Assembly: GCF_014646355.1 (NCBI RefSeq)
Contig: NZ_BMNH01000004.1
Coordinates: 62,001-126,000 of the forward strand
Reading direction: 5' to 3'
From: Nonomuraea cavernae
Lineage (GTDB): Bacteria; Actinomycetota; Actinomycetes; Streptosporangiales; Streptosporangiaceae
DNA length: 64,000 nt
Part shown: positions 1 to 7,925 of the stretch, in pieces
Position numbering within the stretch: the first letter of the stretch is position 1
Layout: every line of letters begins with the position of its first letter
Position numbers and translations under genes: made by a program
Notes under the pieces: model-generated
The model's database searches: none
What the model was told of the DNA's origin: nothing
Seen by the model: only the letters and a program-made list of their open reading frames with translations

Positions 1-1
1 C

Positions 2-568
2 ATCATCGTCGGCTTCCCCGGCGAGACCGAGGACGACTTCCAGGCCACCCTCGACGTCGTACGGCAGAGCCGCTTCGCCAACGCCTTCACCTTCCAGTAC
101 TCCATCCGTCCCGGCACCCCCGCGGCCACGATGGACGACCAGATCCCCAAGCAGGTCGTCCAGGAGCGCTACGAACGCCTGGTCGCCCTCCAGGAGGAGA
201 TCTCCTGGGAGGAGAACAAGAAGCAGGTGGGGCGCACCCTGGAGGTGCTCGTCGCCGAGGGCGAGGGGCGCAAGGACGACGCCACCCGGCGGCTCTCGGG
301 CCGGGCGCCCGACAACCGGCTCGTGCACTTCGCCGTCGGCGACGTGACGCCGCGGCCCGGTGACATGGTGACGGTCGAGGTCACCTACGCGGCGCCGCAT
401 CACCTGGTGGCCGACGGCGCCGTCCGGGAGGTGCGCCGCACCCGGGCCGGCGACGCCTGGGAGATCCGCCAGGGCGCTCCGGCCAAGGGCTCCGGCGTGC
501 TCCTGGGGATGCCGTCCATCGGCCGTCCCGAGCCCGTGCCGGCGTCGGGCGGCTGCGCCGCCCACTGA
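2..568 (+). CDS. miaB: MiaB, tRNA-2-methylthio-N6-dimethylallyladenosine synthase (C-terminal part)
   Basis: The window opens inside this gene; about 188 C-terminal residues are visible. MiaB is a radical-SAM methylthiotransferase that adds a methylthio group to i6A at position 37 of tRNAs reading UNN codons. The visible part holds the end of the radical-SAM barrel ([13 protein letters not shown], then [18 protein letters not shown]) and a C-terminal TRAM RNA-binding region (roughly the last 110 residues, around [12 protein letters not shown] to [11 protein letters not shown]). The iron-sulfur cysteines lie upstream of the window. miaA, which makes its i6A substrate, is 5.6 kb downstream, the usual actinomycete neighbourhood. 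The reading frame stays open to base 2, so the gene is cut only by the window edge. Confidence 0.95.
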   Translation: MIVGFPGETEDDFQATLDVVRQSRFANAFTFQYSIRPGTPAATMDDQIPKQVVQERYERLVALQEEISWEENKKQVGRTLEVLVAEGEGRKDDATRRLSGRAPDNRLVHFAVGDVTPRPGDMVTVEVTYAAPHHLVADGAVREVRRTRAGDAWEIRQGAPAKGSGVLLGMPSIGRPEPVPASGGCAAH

Positions 569-642
569 GCCCGTGGGCGTGCGCGGCGCCCTCGGAGTTC
601 GCGGCTCACGGAGCTCGCGACGTGCGCGTTGAGCCGCAGGGG

Positions 643-1371
643 TCAGCGGTGGAGGCCGTCGAGCAACTGATCGCAGTACGGCCGGCGGAAGTCGTCGAAG
701 GTGGCGCACGGGTCCGCGCCTCGTATCTGTGGCGCGGGCGGCTCCGGTGGCGGTGTGCGCCTGGCCGTGCCGGGTGGCTGGGTGGCGGCCGGACGCACGG
801 GCGGAGTCATGCTGGGGAGCGCCGGCAGCGTGGTGACCGTGGTGATCGTGGGGGCCGGCTGGGTGGCGGCGGCGCGTGGTTGCGTGGGACCGGGTGCGGG
901 CGACCCGGCAGGGCCCCGCTCCGCGGTCGCCGATGTCGCCTCGCCGTCGCGAGCCGGCGGGACGGTCGCGTCCACGGCGGCCTCCGGCGGCAGGGCCCCG
1001 GCGGCGGTGGCCCCGGGCGGGGGGAGGACCTCGAGCCAGCGGGTGACCGGAGCCGGGTGACCGCCGGACGAGACCGTGCGGACCTCGGCGGGACGATTCG
1101 CCTGCCCAGCCGCTCCTGTGTGCTCGCCGGGAGCCGGGACGGTGGGCGAGGGGGCCGGATATCGCGCCTGCGGTGTCGGTGAGGGAATGCTCGACGCGCC
1201 GGAAAGCACGGCTTCCTGGTCGTTTATCGGCGCCTTTTTCGAAGCCGGCCTGGAGGTGCCGGTGAACGCGAGGAATATGCCGAGACCGGCGATGGCGAGT
1301 ACTCCGGCCACGCCCGCCACGGGCGCCAGGCGCCCCCGGCTACCTGGGCGAATGGATCTAAGGGAGGACAA
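643..1371 (-). CDS. Membrane-anchored Pro/Thr/Ala-rich protein of unknown function
   Basis: Not recognised. About 242 residues: a short basic N-terminus, one membrane segment (GVAGVLAIAGLGIFLAFTG), then a long low-complexity Pro/Thr/Ala/Ser region resembling a cell-wall-spanning stalk, and a small C-terminal end with two cysteines (DPCATFDDFRRPYCDQLLDG). I start it at TTG 1371 because AAAGGA lies 8 bases upstream; an in-frame ATG at 1404 has no such site and the frame stays open to 1482. It is divergent from the similar membrane-anchored gene at 1485, so the pair may share a control region and act at the cell envelope. Base composition is biased throughout, so coding status rests on the membrane segment and the well-formed C-terminus. 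Confidence 0.6.
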   Translation of the reverse strand: MSSLRSIRPGSRGRLAPVAGVAGVLAIAGLGIFLAFTGTSRPASKKAPINDQEAVLSGASSIPSPTPQARYPAPSPTVPAPGEHTGAAGQANRPAEVRTVSSGGHPAPVTRWLEVLPPPGATAAGALPPEAAVDATVPPARDGEATSATAERGPAGSPAPGPTQPRAAATQPAPTITTVTTLPALPSMTPPVRPAATQPPGTARRTPPPEPPAPQIRGADPCATFDDFRRPYCDQLLDGLHR

Positions 1372-1484
1372 GTCGTGATTCCTTTGTGATGGGTGCGCGA
1401 GCATTCCACTGCTGCGGCTAGTGTGGTCCAACACCCGCGGAAGCCGGAGAGCTTTCCCGATACGACCGCAGGGAGTTGTCACCC

Positions 1485-2021
1485 ATGCAGGATCCGACCG
1501 AGCCGGATCGCCAGGAGATCCTCACCGGGCCGGGCGATGCGCCCGGCTCCCCCCGCAAACGCAAGCCTCTCGTCCTCGCCGCCTCGGCACTCGTGGCCGT
1601 CCTCGCCGCCGGCGGTGTCGGCTACGCGCTGGCCGGCAACACCCCCGCCCAGGTGGGCCAGTCCGTTCAGCCCCCGTCCACCGGGGATGCCCCGGAGGAG
1701 GTCCCTGACGCGGACGACGGCGCCACCGGTGATGCCACCACTGACGTCCCGCAGGACGGCACCGCCTCCGACGCCGACACTGACACAGGTGCCGACACGG
1801 GCACCCGCCCCGACACGGGCAGCCGCCCCGACGCGGGCCCGGCCGACGAGCCGGCCGACCGGGGCTCGGCGGGCACCGACGCCAAGCGCTCGACCAACGT
1901 CGGCACCGGCAAGAAGCCCACGTCACCGCCCAGTGCCCCGGTCGAGGATGATCCGGCCGACAACCCGGCCGACGGTCCGGCGGGCCTGGTCAGCGGCGAG
2001 TGCGCCAAGAGCGGCTGCTGA
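1485..2021 (+). CDS. Membrane-anchored Asp/Thr/Pro-rich protein of unknown function
   Basis: Not recognised. 178 residues: a cytoplasmic N-terminus with a basic patch (PRKRK), one membrane segment (PLVLAASALVAVLAAGGVGYALAG, in pieces), then a long acidic low-complexity exterior (DTDTGADTGTRPDTGSRPD type) ending in GECAKSGC with two cysteines. ATG 1485 is preferred over in-frame TTG 1476 because GGGAG (1471-1475) sits 9 bases before it. A TAGTGT hexamer near 1420 could be its -10. The divergent gene at 643-1371 has the same plan of anchor, disordered stalk and two C-terminal cysteines. A 38-bp tandem array starts 6 bases after its stop. Confidence 0.65.
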   Translation: MQDPTEPDRQEILTGPGDAPGSPRKRKPLVLAASALVAVLAAGGVGYALAGNTPAQVGQSVQPPSTGDAPEEVPDADDGATGDATTDVPQDGTASDADTDTGADTGTRPDTGSRPDAGPADEPADRGSAGTDAKRSTNVGTGKKPTSPPSAPVEDDPADNPADGPAGLVSGECAKSGC

Positions 2022-2026
2022 CGGCC

Positions 2027-2194
2027 GCGGCGGCCGGTTCGCTGAGACCAGGTGCGAAGGCCATGCGGCGGCCGGTCCGTCGAGAGTGGGTGCGAAGGCC
2101 ATGCGGCGGCCGGTCCGTCGAGAGTGGGTGCGGAGGTCACGCGGCGGCCGGTTCGTCGAGAGTGGCCTCGAAGAGCCGCGCGGCGGCCGGTCCG
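2027..2194. repeat. 38-bp tandem repeat array (about 4.4 copies)
   Basis: The core GCGGCGGCCGG recurs at 2027, 2065, 2103, 2141 and 2180, giving spacings of 38, 38, 38 and 39 bases. Units two and three are almost identical over all 38 bases, and the last is partial. The period is not a multiple of three and no reading frame is credible, so this is a non-coding minisatellite filling most of the 282-base gap between the stop at 2021 and the gene at 2304. Confidence 0.9.
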
Positions 2195-2291
2195 CCGGCG
2201 CGGGGCCGCCCTCCGCATGGGCCGGACGCCTGGTCAAGTGGCTCACCGCTTTCAGCCCGTACTGGATCTACGGCGAAGGCCACTTCGTGCG

Positions 2292-2297
2292 TAGGGT
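2292..2297 (+). promoter_or_regulatory. -10 element (TAGGGT) for a probable leaderless mRNA
   Basis: TAGGGT ends 6 bases before ATG 2304, and no ribosome binding site lies between. This places the transcription start at or next to the start codon. No good -35 is visible 17-18 bases upstream. Confidence 0.5.
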
Positions 2298-2303
2298 CCC
2301 GGT

Positions 2304-3047
2304 ATGACCACTGACAGAGCCGCTGCGCTGCGCGAACTCCATGTGCCGGGAAGGCCGCTGATCCTGCCGAACGTCTGGGACGCGGCCTCCGCCCGCGCCG
2401 TCGTGGAGGCGGGTTTCCCGGTGGTCGCCACCGGGAGCGCCGCGGTCGCCGAGGTGCTCGGCTACGACGACGGCGAGGCGACGCCGGTCGCGGAGATGAT
2501 GGCCGCGATCGCCCGCATCGCCCGGGCCGTCGCCGCGCCCGTCACCGCCGACGTGGAGCGTGGCTACCGGCTGCCGCCCGCCGAGCTGGCCGAGCGGCTG
2601 ATCGCCACGGGAGCCGTGGGCTGCAACCTGGAGGACACCGACCAGGCCACCGGTGCTCTGGTCGACGTCGAGGAACAGGCCGCGTTCCTGGCCGCCGTAC
2701 GCGCCGCCGCCGGGCCGGGCCTGGTGATCAACGCCAGGGTGGACACGTACCTTCGGGGCGAGCGCGCCCGTGAGGTCGCCGTCGCGCGGGCGCGGCGCTA
2801 CCTGGAGGCGGGCGCCGACTGCGTCTACCCGATCGGCCTCGCTGACGAGAAGGAGATCGAAAGGCTGGTCACCGAGGTCGGGGGCCCGGTCAACGTGCTG
2901 TTCCGGCCCGGGACACCCTCACTCGCCCGGCTGGCCGAGCTGGGGGTGGCGAGGGTCAGCTTCGGCCACGGCCTGCACGCGGCCGCGCACGCCCACGCCC
3001 GCGCTCTGTTCCAGGCGGTCGCCGAGGGCCGCGACCCCTACGCGTAG
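2304..3047 (+). CDS. Isocitrate lyase / PEP mutase family protein
   Basis: 247 residues of the ICL/PEPM TIM-barrel family. It has the N-terminal LPNVWDAASARAV motif, the GSAAVAEVLGYDDGE segment, the metal-site Asp in TADVERGY, GAVGCNLEDTDQ, and NARVDTYLRG where relatives have NARTD. Family members cleave or rearrange C-C or P-C bonds of small oxoacids such as 2-methylisocitrate, oxaloacetate or phosphonopyruvate. The residues do not tell me which substrate applies. True isocitrate and methylisocitrate lyases are longer and carry a KKCGH-type motif that is absent here, so the substrate stays open. The gene is probably leaderless (TAGGGT 6 bases upstream) and is followed 15 bases later by the LigB-fold gene. 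Confidence 0.85.
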   Translation: MTTDRAAALRELHVPGRPLILPNVWDAASARAVVEAGFPVVATGSAAVAEVLGYDDGEATPVAEMMAAIARIARAVAAPVTADVERGYRLPPAELAERLIATGAVGCNLEDTDQATGALVDVEEQAAFLAAVRAAAGPGLVINARVDTYLRGERAREVAVARARRYLEAGADCVYPIGLADEKEIERLVTEVGGPVNVLFRPGTPSLARLAELGVARVSFGHGLHAAAHAHARALFQAVAEGRDPYA

Positions 3048-3050
3048 GCA

Positions 3051-3056
3051 TACCCT
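3051..3056 (+). promoter_or_regulatory. -10 element (TACCCT) for a probable leaderless mRNA
   Basis: TACCCT ends 6 bases before the GTG start at 3063 and begins 4 bases after the upstream stop codon. No ribosome binding site precedes the GTG. Confidence 0.45.
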
Positions 3057-3062
3057 GGCGTT

Positions 3063-3734
3063 GTGCTTGCCGCCGCGGCCGTCTGCCCGCACCCGCCGTT
3101 GATCGTGCCCGAGCTGGCCGGCGCCGCCGCGCCCGAGCTGGACGAGCTGCGTTCGGCCTGCCACGCCGCGATCACCGGGCTCCTCGCCGCCGACCCCGAC
3201 CTGCTCGTCGTGGTGGGCGGCGCCGACACCACCAGCCGTTACGACGGCGGAGCCGCGGGCACGCTGCGGCCCTGGGGCGCCGACGTCACCGTGGGCCACG
3301 GCGACCCTGTGCTGCCGCTGTCGCTCACCATCGGCCGCTGGCTGCTGGAGGACCACGACGTGGCCGCCTTCCAGGCGGTGGCCTTCGACGCCGCCCCCGG
3401 CGACTGCCTGGCACTGGGCGCGGATCTCGTCAGGGACGGCCGGGTCGCGCTGCTGGTCATGGCCGACGGCTCCGCCCGCCTGACCGAGAAGGCGCCGGGC
3501 CACCACGATCCGGCGGCGCAGCCGTACAACGAGGTGATCGCCCGCGCCATCGCCGACGCCGACGTGTCCGCGCTCGCCCACCTCGACCCCGCGAAGGCCG
3601 ACCGGCTGTGGGTGGCCGGGCGGGCCGCGCTCCAGGTGCTGGCGGGGGCGGCCGGCCCGGGTGACGTCAAGGGGCAGCTGCTGGCCGACCTCGCCCCCTA
3701 CGGCGTCGGCTACTTCGTCGGCCTCTGGCGCTGA
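3063..3734 (+). CDS. Class III extradiol dioxygenase (LigB)-fold protein, function unknown
   Basis: 223 residues starting at GTG. The N-terminal AAVCPHPPLIVPEL and the central LLVMADGSARLTEKAPGHHDPAAQPYNEV segments match the class III extradiol dioxygenase subunit B / MEMO-like superfamily. His10 corresponds to the first metal-ligand position. The usual second ligand region reads GGADTTSRYDG without histidine, so ring-cleaving activity is doubtful. From family knowledge, such a gene is commonly found between miaB and miaA in actinomycetes, and its role is not established. It has its own TANNNT element. A tRNA-related or metal-dependent small-molecule role is possible but is inference. Confidence 0.8.
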   Translation: MLAAAAVCPHPPLIVPELAGAAAPELDELRSACHAAITGLLAADPDLLVVVGGADTTSRYDGGAAGTLRPWGADVTVGHGDPVLPLSLTIGRWLLEDHDVAAFQAVAFDAAPGDCLALGADLVRDGRVALLVMADGSARLTEKAPGHHDPAAQPYNEVIARAIADADVSALAHLDPAKADRLWVAGRAALQVLAGAAGPGDVKGQLLADLAPYGVGYFVGLWR

Positions 3735-3819
3735 CCCGCCGCACGTTCGTGACGGCCGCCGGGGTTTCGCCCTTGTAGCGTGGGTGGCGAGGTCGGGGGC
3801 CGAGATGGGAGAGTTCGGC

Positions 3820-4347
3820 ATGCGCTGGCAGGTCCACTCCGAAAAGTCCCTCTATACCGACCGTTGGCTGGACGTCCGGGTGGCGGATGTCGAGCTGCCC
3901 GACGGCGGGCGGCTGGACCACCGGCTGATCCGGACCGCGCCGGCGGCCGGGGCCGTGGTCGTCGACGACCGGCACCGCGTGCTGCTGCTCTGGCGGCACC
4001 GCTTCATCACCGACTCGTGGGGGTGGGAGATTCCCATCGGCAAGGTGGAGGAGGGAGAGGAGCCGCGCGCCGCCGCCGCTCGGGAGGTGGAGGAGGAGAC
4101 GGGCTGGCGGCCGGGCCCGTTGCGCCCGCTCCTGTACGCGCAGCCGTCCAACGGCATCTCCGACGCGGCCCACCACATCTTCCGTGCCGACGGCGCCACC
4201 CACCTCGGGCCGCCCAGCGACCCGTGGGAGGCCGAACGGGTCGAGTGGGTGCCGCTCGCGGACGTCCGCCGGCTGATCGACCGGCGCGACCTGGTCAGCG
4301 GCACCAGCATCGCCGCCCTGCTCTACCTGCTGACCGAGGGGCGGTAG
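3820..4347 (+). CDS. Nudix hydrolase
   Basis: 175 residues with a complete Nudix box (GKVEEGEEPRAAAAREVEEE followed by TGW, fitting G-x5-E-x7-REUxEExGU) after RFITDSWGWEIPI. Nudix enzymes hydrolyse nucleoside diphosphate derivatives such as ADP-ribose or oxidised nucleotides. The WEIPIGKVEEGE start of the box and the downstream RVEWVPLADVRRLID resemble ADP-ribose-type members, but the substrate cannot be assigned. I chose ATG 3820 because GGGAGAG lies 6 bases before it; in-frame ATG 3805 would add five residues. It ends 2 bases from the convergent rnz gene. Confidence 0.85.
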   Translation: MRWQVHSEKSLYTDRWLDVRVADVELPDGGRLDHRLIRTAPAAGAVVVDDRHRVLLLWRHRFITDSWGWEIPIGKVEEGEEPRAAAAREVEEETGWRPGPLRPLLYAQPSNGISDAAHHIFRADGATHLGPPSDPWEAERVEWVPLADVRRLIDRRDLVSGTSIAALLYLLTEGR

Positions 4348-4349
4348 CG

Positions 4350-5264
4350 CTACGGGACGGTGAGGTGGCGCCGGCGTTTGGGGACGGGGACGGTCATCAG
4401 ATCGCGGGCGAGGGTGACCGGGCCGTCGTAGCTCTGGCGGACCTCGTCGAGGAAGGCGGGTTCGTCGGCGAAGCCGTAACGTTCGGAGAAGTGGGTCAGG
4501 ACCAGGTGACGGGTACGGGCCTCGGCGGCGACCAGGCCGGCCTGGTGAGCGGTGAGGTGGCCGTACTCCTTGGCGAAGGCGGCCTCACCGGACAGGAAGG
4601 TCGACTCGATGATGAGGAGGTCGGTGCCGGCGGCGAGCTCGAAGACGGCGTCGCAGAGGCGGGTGTCCATGATGAAGGCGGCGCTCTGACCGGGCCGGGG
4701 GACGCTGCACTGGGCGAGGGTGACGCCCCGGACGGAGCCGCCGCGCTGCAACTCGCCCACCTCCGGGCCGCGGATGCCGAGGGCGGCGAGCCGGTCGGGC
4801 AGTATGCGGCGGCCGGCGGGCTCCTGGAGGCGGTAGCCGTAGGACTCGACGGGATGTGACAGACGGCGGGCGGTGAGGGGGCCGATGGCGGCATGGTCGC
4901 CGGTCACGGGGTGCTCGGTGATGACGTCGGTGTCGGCGAAGGCGGCGGCGTGGCGCAGGTTGCGCCAGTAGCTCTCGCCGGAGGCCGGGAAGACGGCCTG
5001 GACGGGGTGGCGCACCTTGTCGCGGGCGATGCGCTGGACGACGCCGGGCACGCCGAGACAGTGGTCGCCGTGGAAGTGGGTCACGCACAGCCAGTGCACG
5101 TCGGTGGCGCTGACCCCGGCGTGTGCCATCTGGCGCTGGGTGCCCTCGCCGGGATCGAACAGGAACCCCTGGCCGTCCCAGCGCAGTAGGTAGCCGTTGT
5201 GGTTGCGGTGCCGGGTCGGGACCGCGCCGGCCGTGCCGAGCACCACGAGTTCGCGAGATGACAC
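4350..5264 (-). CDS. rnz: Ribonuclease Z (tRNA 3'-end endonuclease)
   Basis: 304 residues of the metallo-beta-lactamase fold, starting at GTG. The Zn-binding THFHGDH motif lies at residues 62-68, preceded by [11 protein letters not shown]. Later ligand motifs are [18 protein letters not shown] and a C-terminal [10 protein letters not shown], the order and length typical of bacterial RNase Z (about 305 residues). It removes 3' trailers from tRNA precursors, fitting the nearby miaB and miaA. A TAGCAT hexamer 7 bases before the GTG suggests leaderless transcription. It is divergent from ogt across a 62-base gap. Confidence 0.93.
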   Translation of the reverse strand: MSSRELVVLGTAGAVPTRHRNHNGYLLRWDGQGFLFDPGEGTQRQMAHAGVSATDVHWLCVTHFHGDHCLGVPGVVQRIARDKVRHPVQAVFPASGESYWRNLRHAAAFADTDVITEHPVTGDHAAIGPLTARRLSHPVESYGYRLQEPAGRRILPDRLAALGIRGPEVGELQRGGSVRGVTLAQCSVPRPGQSAAFIMDTRLCDAVFELAAGTDLLIIESTFLSGEAAFAKEYGHLTAHQAGLVAAEARTRHLVLTHFSERYGFADEPAFLDEVRQSYDGPVTLARDLMTVPVPKRRRHLTVP

Positions 5265-5271
5265 GAGCGCG

Positions 5272-5277
5272 ATGCTA
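5272..5277 (-). promoter_or_regulatory. -10 element (TAGCAT) for rnz, probable leaderless mRNA
   Basis: On the minus strand TAGCAT is followed by 7 bases and then the rnz GTG start. No Shine-Dalgarno sequence lies between them. Confidence 0.5.
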
Positions 5278-5326
5278 GACGTTCGGGACGGATGTCGTCA
5301 GATGGCGGGCGTACGATACGACCGGA

Positions 5327-5869
5327 ATGCCACGTACGACGACTTCACCTGAGGACATGATGGCCACGGTCGTGTTCGCCGAGCTGGCGACACCGGTGGG
5401 GCGGTTCGTGCTGGCCGTCACCGAGGACGGCCTGGTCGCGTCGGGATGGGGGTCGCGGGCGCGCCTGAGCGAACGTCTCGGCCTGCCCGAGGTGCACGAC
5501 CCTGCCCGTGCCGCCTCAGCGGTCGCCGAGCTCGACGCCTACTTCGCCGGTGAGCTGCGGGTGTTCGAGACGCCCGTCGACTGGCGGCTGACGTCGGGGT
5601 CGCGGCGGCAGGTGCTCACGGCGCTGCACCGCGTCCCGTACGGCACGGCCGTGACCTACGGCGAGCTGGCCGGCCTCAGCGGGTCCCGGGTGCCGGCCCG
5701 CGGCATCGGCTCGATCATGGGCTCCAACCCGATCCCGATCGTGGTGCCGTGTCACCGGGTCGTGGCGGGCACCGGCCTCGGCGGTTTCAGCGGCGGCGAG
5801 GGCGTCGAGACGAAGCGCTGGCTGCTCACCCACGAGGGCTACCTGCAGCCAACGCTCCTCGACCTCTGA
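5327..5869 (+). CDS. ogt: Methylated-DNA--protein-cysteine methyltransferase
   Basis: 180 residues from ATG 5327. The suicide DNA-repair protein transfers alkyl groups from O6-alkylguanine to its own cysteine. The active-site motif PIVVPCHRVVAG is present with Cys142, followed by GGFSGG. The N-terminal ribonuclease-like region begins at MATVVFAELATPVGRFVLA. TACGAT at 5312-5317 lies 9 bases before ATG 5327. In-frame ATGs at 5357 and 5360 (with GAGG at 5351-5354) would give about 169 residues and match the family N-terminus more closely. No AdaA-type regulatory domain is fused. It converges with the small gene at 5874. Confidence 0.92.
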   Translation: MPRTTTSPEDMMATVVFAELATPVGRFVLAVTEDGLVASGWGSRARLSERLGLPEVHDPARAASAVAELDAYFAGELRVFETPVDWRLTSGSRRQVLTALHRVPYGTAVTYGELAGLSGSRVPARGIGSIMGSNPIPIVVPCHRVVAGTGLGGFSGGEGVETKRWLLTHEGYLQPTLLDL

Positions 5870-5873
5870 CCGG

Positions 5874-6065
5874 TCAGACCTCCTCGTCGCCGGTCTTGTC
5901 CTGGGCGGCCGGTCCCGTCTGGCCGCCGCCGGCGGTCTCCTCACCGTGTGCGCGAGGCTCGCCGGGCATGTCGCCCGGCTTCTCCTGCCTGCTCTGCTTG
6001 GGGATGTGGTGCGCCTTCTCCTGAAGGCCGCCGAGCATCTCCTTGACCTTGTCCAGAATCGACAT
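5874..6065 (-). CDS. Small hydrophilic protein, possibly antitoxin-like
   Basis: 63 residues: an amphipathic N-terminal helix (MSILDKVKEMLGGLQEKAHH) followed by a charged, Gly/Glu/Gln-rich, probably disordered tail ending in DKTGDEEV. The N-terminus resembles the small actinobacterial proteins annotated as MT0933-type antitoxins, but the similarity is weak and no toxin gene is adjacent. A GGGGGG run 4-5 bases before ATG may serve as ribosome binding site. It converges with ogt and is divergent from miaA. It may instead be a stress- or growth-related small protein. Confidence 0.6.
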   Translation of the reverse strand: MSILDKVKEMLGGLQEKAHHIPKQSRQEKPGDMPGEPRAHGEETAGGGQTGPAAQDKTGDEEV

Positions 6066-6148
6066 CTGACCCCCCGATCAGTCGGCCCTGGCCGGCGCCA
6101 GGGCGCCGTCTGTCACCCCCTACCCCGACTCTTGACACACTTACCGGT

Positions 6149-7054
6149 GTGCGCCAGCAGCCAGTCATCGCCGTCGTGGGTCCCACCGCGGCCGGAAAGT
6201 CCGACCTCGCCGTGGACATCGCGCTCCGGCTGGGAGGTGAGTGCGTCAACGCCGACTCCATGCAGCTTTACCGAGGAATGGACATCGGCACCGCCAAACT
6301 CTCCCTCGCCGAACAGCGGGGGGTCCCGCACCATCTCCTGGACGTCTGGGACGTCACGGTCACGGCCAGCGTGGCCGAATACCAGAAGCTGGTCCGGCCG
6401 CTCATCGAGTCGCTGCCGGTGCCCGTGCTCGTCGGCGGCAGCGGCCTGTACGTCCGGGCCGCGATCGACGACCTGCGCTTCCCGGGCACCGATCCGGAGA
6501 TCAGAGCCAGGCTGGAGGCCGAGCTGGCCGAGACCGGTCCCGCGCCGCTGCACGAACGGCTCACGCGACAGGACCCGGCCGCGGCCGCCGCGATCCTGCC
6601 GAGCAACGGCCGCCGCATCGTCCGTGCGCTGGAGGTGATCGAACACTCCGGCCGGCCGTTCTCGGCCACCATGCCGTCCTACCAGGCGGTCTGCCCCAGT
6701 GTGCAGATCGGGCTGCTGGTGCCGAGGCCCGAGCTCGACGAGCGGATCGCGGTCCGTGTCCGGCGCATGTGGGCGGCGGGGCTGGTCGAGGAGGTGCGGG
6801 GGCTGCTCGGGCAGGGCCTGGCGGAGGGCCGTACGGCCGGCCGAGCCCTCGGCTACGCGCAGGTGCTGAGGTTCCTGGAGGGGGAGTGGACCGAGGAGGA
6901 GGCCCTGGAGGAGACGATCAGGGCCACCCGGCGCTTCGCCCGGCGCCAGGAGTCGTGGTTCCGGCGTGACCCCCGGGTGCGCTGGCTGCCTTATGACGCT
7001 CCCGACCTGCTCGAACGATCCCTGGCGCAGATCGCCCGGCCAGACTCGGCATAA
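6149..7054 (+). CDS. miaA: tRNA dimethylallyltransferase
   Basis: 301 residues starting at GTG 6149. MiaA transfers a dimethylallyl group to N6 of A37 in tRNAs reading UNN codons, producing the substrate of MiaB. The P-loop GPTAAGKS lies at residues 11-18, followed by the conserved NADSMQLYRGMDIGTAK, HHLLDVWD, VLVGGSGLYVRA, NGRRIVRALEV, GRALGYAQ, and the C-terminal RRFARRQESWFRRD. All match the family in order and length. The TAA stop overlaps the -10 hexamer proposed for dapF, which starts 9 bases later. Confidence 0.96.
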   Translation: MRQQPVIAVVGPTAAGKSDLAVDIALRLGGECVNADSMQLYRGMDIGTAKLSLAEQRGVPHHLLDVWDVTVTASVAEYQKLVRPLIESLPVPVLVGGSGLYVRAAIDDLRFPGTDPEIRARLEAELAETGPAPLHERLTRQDPAAAAAILPSNGRRIVRALEVIEHSGRPFSATMPSYQAVCPSVQIGLLVPRPELDERIAVRVRRMWAAGLVEEVRGLLGQGLAEGRTAGRALGYAQVLRFLEGEWTEEEALEETIRATRRFARRQESWFRRDPRVRWLPYDAPDLLERSLAQIARPDSA

Positions 7055-7057
7055 AAT
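7052..7057 (+). promoter_or_regulatory. -10 element (TAAAAT) for dapF, overlapping the miaA stop codon
   Basis: TAAAAT begins on the miaA TAA stop and ends 6 bases before the dapF ATG at 7064. It is strikingly AT-rich in this context, and no Shine-Dalgarno sequence fits in the gap, which suggests a leaderless dapF transcript as well as any read-through from miaA. Confidence 0.55.
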
Positions 7058-7063
7058 TCGGAT

Positions 7064-7876
7064 ATGCGCTTCCTCAAGGGCCACGGCACCGAGAACGACT
7101 TCGTCATCCTTCCCGACCCCGACGGCGAGCTGGACCTGCATCCCGCGCTCGTCGCCGCGATCTGCGACCGGAGGGCCGGCATCGGCGCCGACGGCGTGCT
7201 GCGCGTGATGCGGACCAAGCTCAGCCCCGAGGTCTCCGACCAGGCCGGCCAGGCCGAGTGGTTCATGGACTACCGCAACGCCGACGGCAGCATGGCCGAG
7301 ATGTGCGGCAACGGCGCGCGGGTCTTCGCCCGCTACCTCGTCGAGGCCGGCCTGGCCGAGCCGGGCGAGTTCGCCATGGCCACCAGGGGCGGCGTCCGGA
7401 GGGTACGGCTCGGCGCCGACGGCGACGTCTCGGTGGAGATGGGCAAGCCCGTCGTACGCGGCCGGAGCGTCGCGGGCGTCGGCGGCCACGAGTACGAAGG
7501 CGTGCACGTCGACCTGGGCAACCCGCACCTGGCCTGTCCCATCGGCGACCCGGTCGTCCAGCTCGACCTCGGCCACCAGCCCGCGTTCGACCCGGGCGTC
7601 TTCCCGAGCGGCGTCAACATCGAGCTGTTCAACCCCGTGGGCGAGGCGCGCGTGGTCATGCGGGTCTTCGAGCGGGGCGTCGGCGAGACGCGCTCGTGCG
7701 GCACCGGCGCGGTCGCCACGGCCGTCGCCGCGGCGGGGCTGAGCGGCGAGACCACCGGCACCTGGGCGGTGGAGGTGCCCGGCGGCACGCTCACGGTCAC
7801 GCTGGAGGCCGAGACCAGCTATCTGTCCGGCCCCGCGGTGCTCGTCGCGGCCGGAAACCTGACGCTTGCAGAATGA
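7064..7876 (+). CDS. dapF: Diaminopimelate epimerase
   Basis: 270 residues. It interconverts LL- and meso-diaminopimelate for lysine and peptidoglycan synthesis. Both catalytic cysteines are visible in their motifs: Cys81 in AEMCGNGARVFARY and Cys212 in ETRSCGTGAVATA. Other signatures are GHGTENDFV at the N-terminus, GIGADGVL, FMDYRNADGS, VDLGNPHLA and GVNIELF. The length equals the family norm. It follows miaA by 9 bases, the conserved actinomycete order, and ends 49 bases before the HTH_67-type gene. Confidence 0.96.
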   Translation: MRFLKGHGTENDFVILPDPDGELDLHPALVAAICDRRAGIGADGVLRVMRTKLSPEVSDQAGQAEWFMDYRNADGSMAEMCGNGARVFARYLVEAGLAEPGEFAMATRGGVRRVRLGADGDVSVEMGKPVVRGRSVAGVGGHEYEGVHVDLGNPHLACPIGDPVVQLDLGHQPAFDPGVFPSGVNIELFNPVGEARVVMRVFERGVGETRSCGTGAVATAVAAAGLSGETTGTWAVEVPGGTLTVTLEAETSYLSGPAVLVAAGNLTLAE

Positions 7877-7925
7877 TGTTCTCCTGAGGGATGCTGAGTC
7901 CACTTTTTGAACCGAAGGGGTGGAC

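Noticed and set aside
2027..2303. Repeat array read as a CRISPR or as coding sequence
   Set aside because: Units are contiguous without unique spacers, and a 38-base period breaks every reading frame.
6132..6137. TTGACA upstream of miaA as a -35 element
   Set aside because: A -10 at 16-18 bases would fall inside the miaA coding sequence, and no TANNNT is there.
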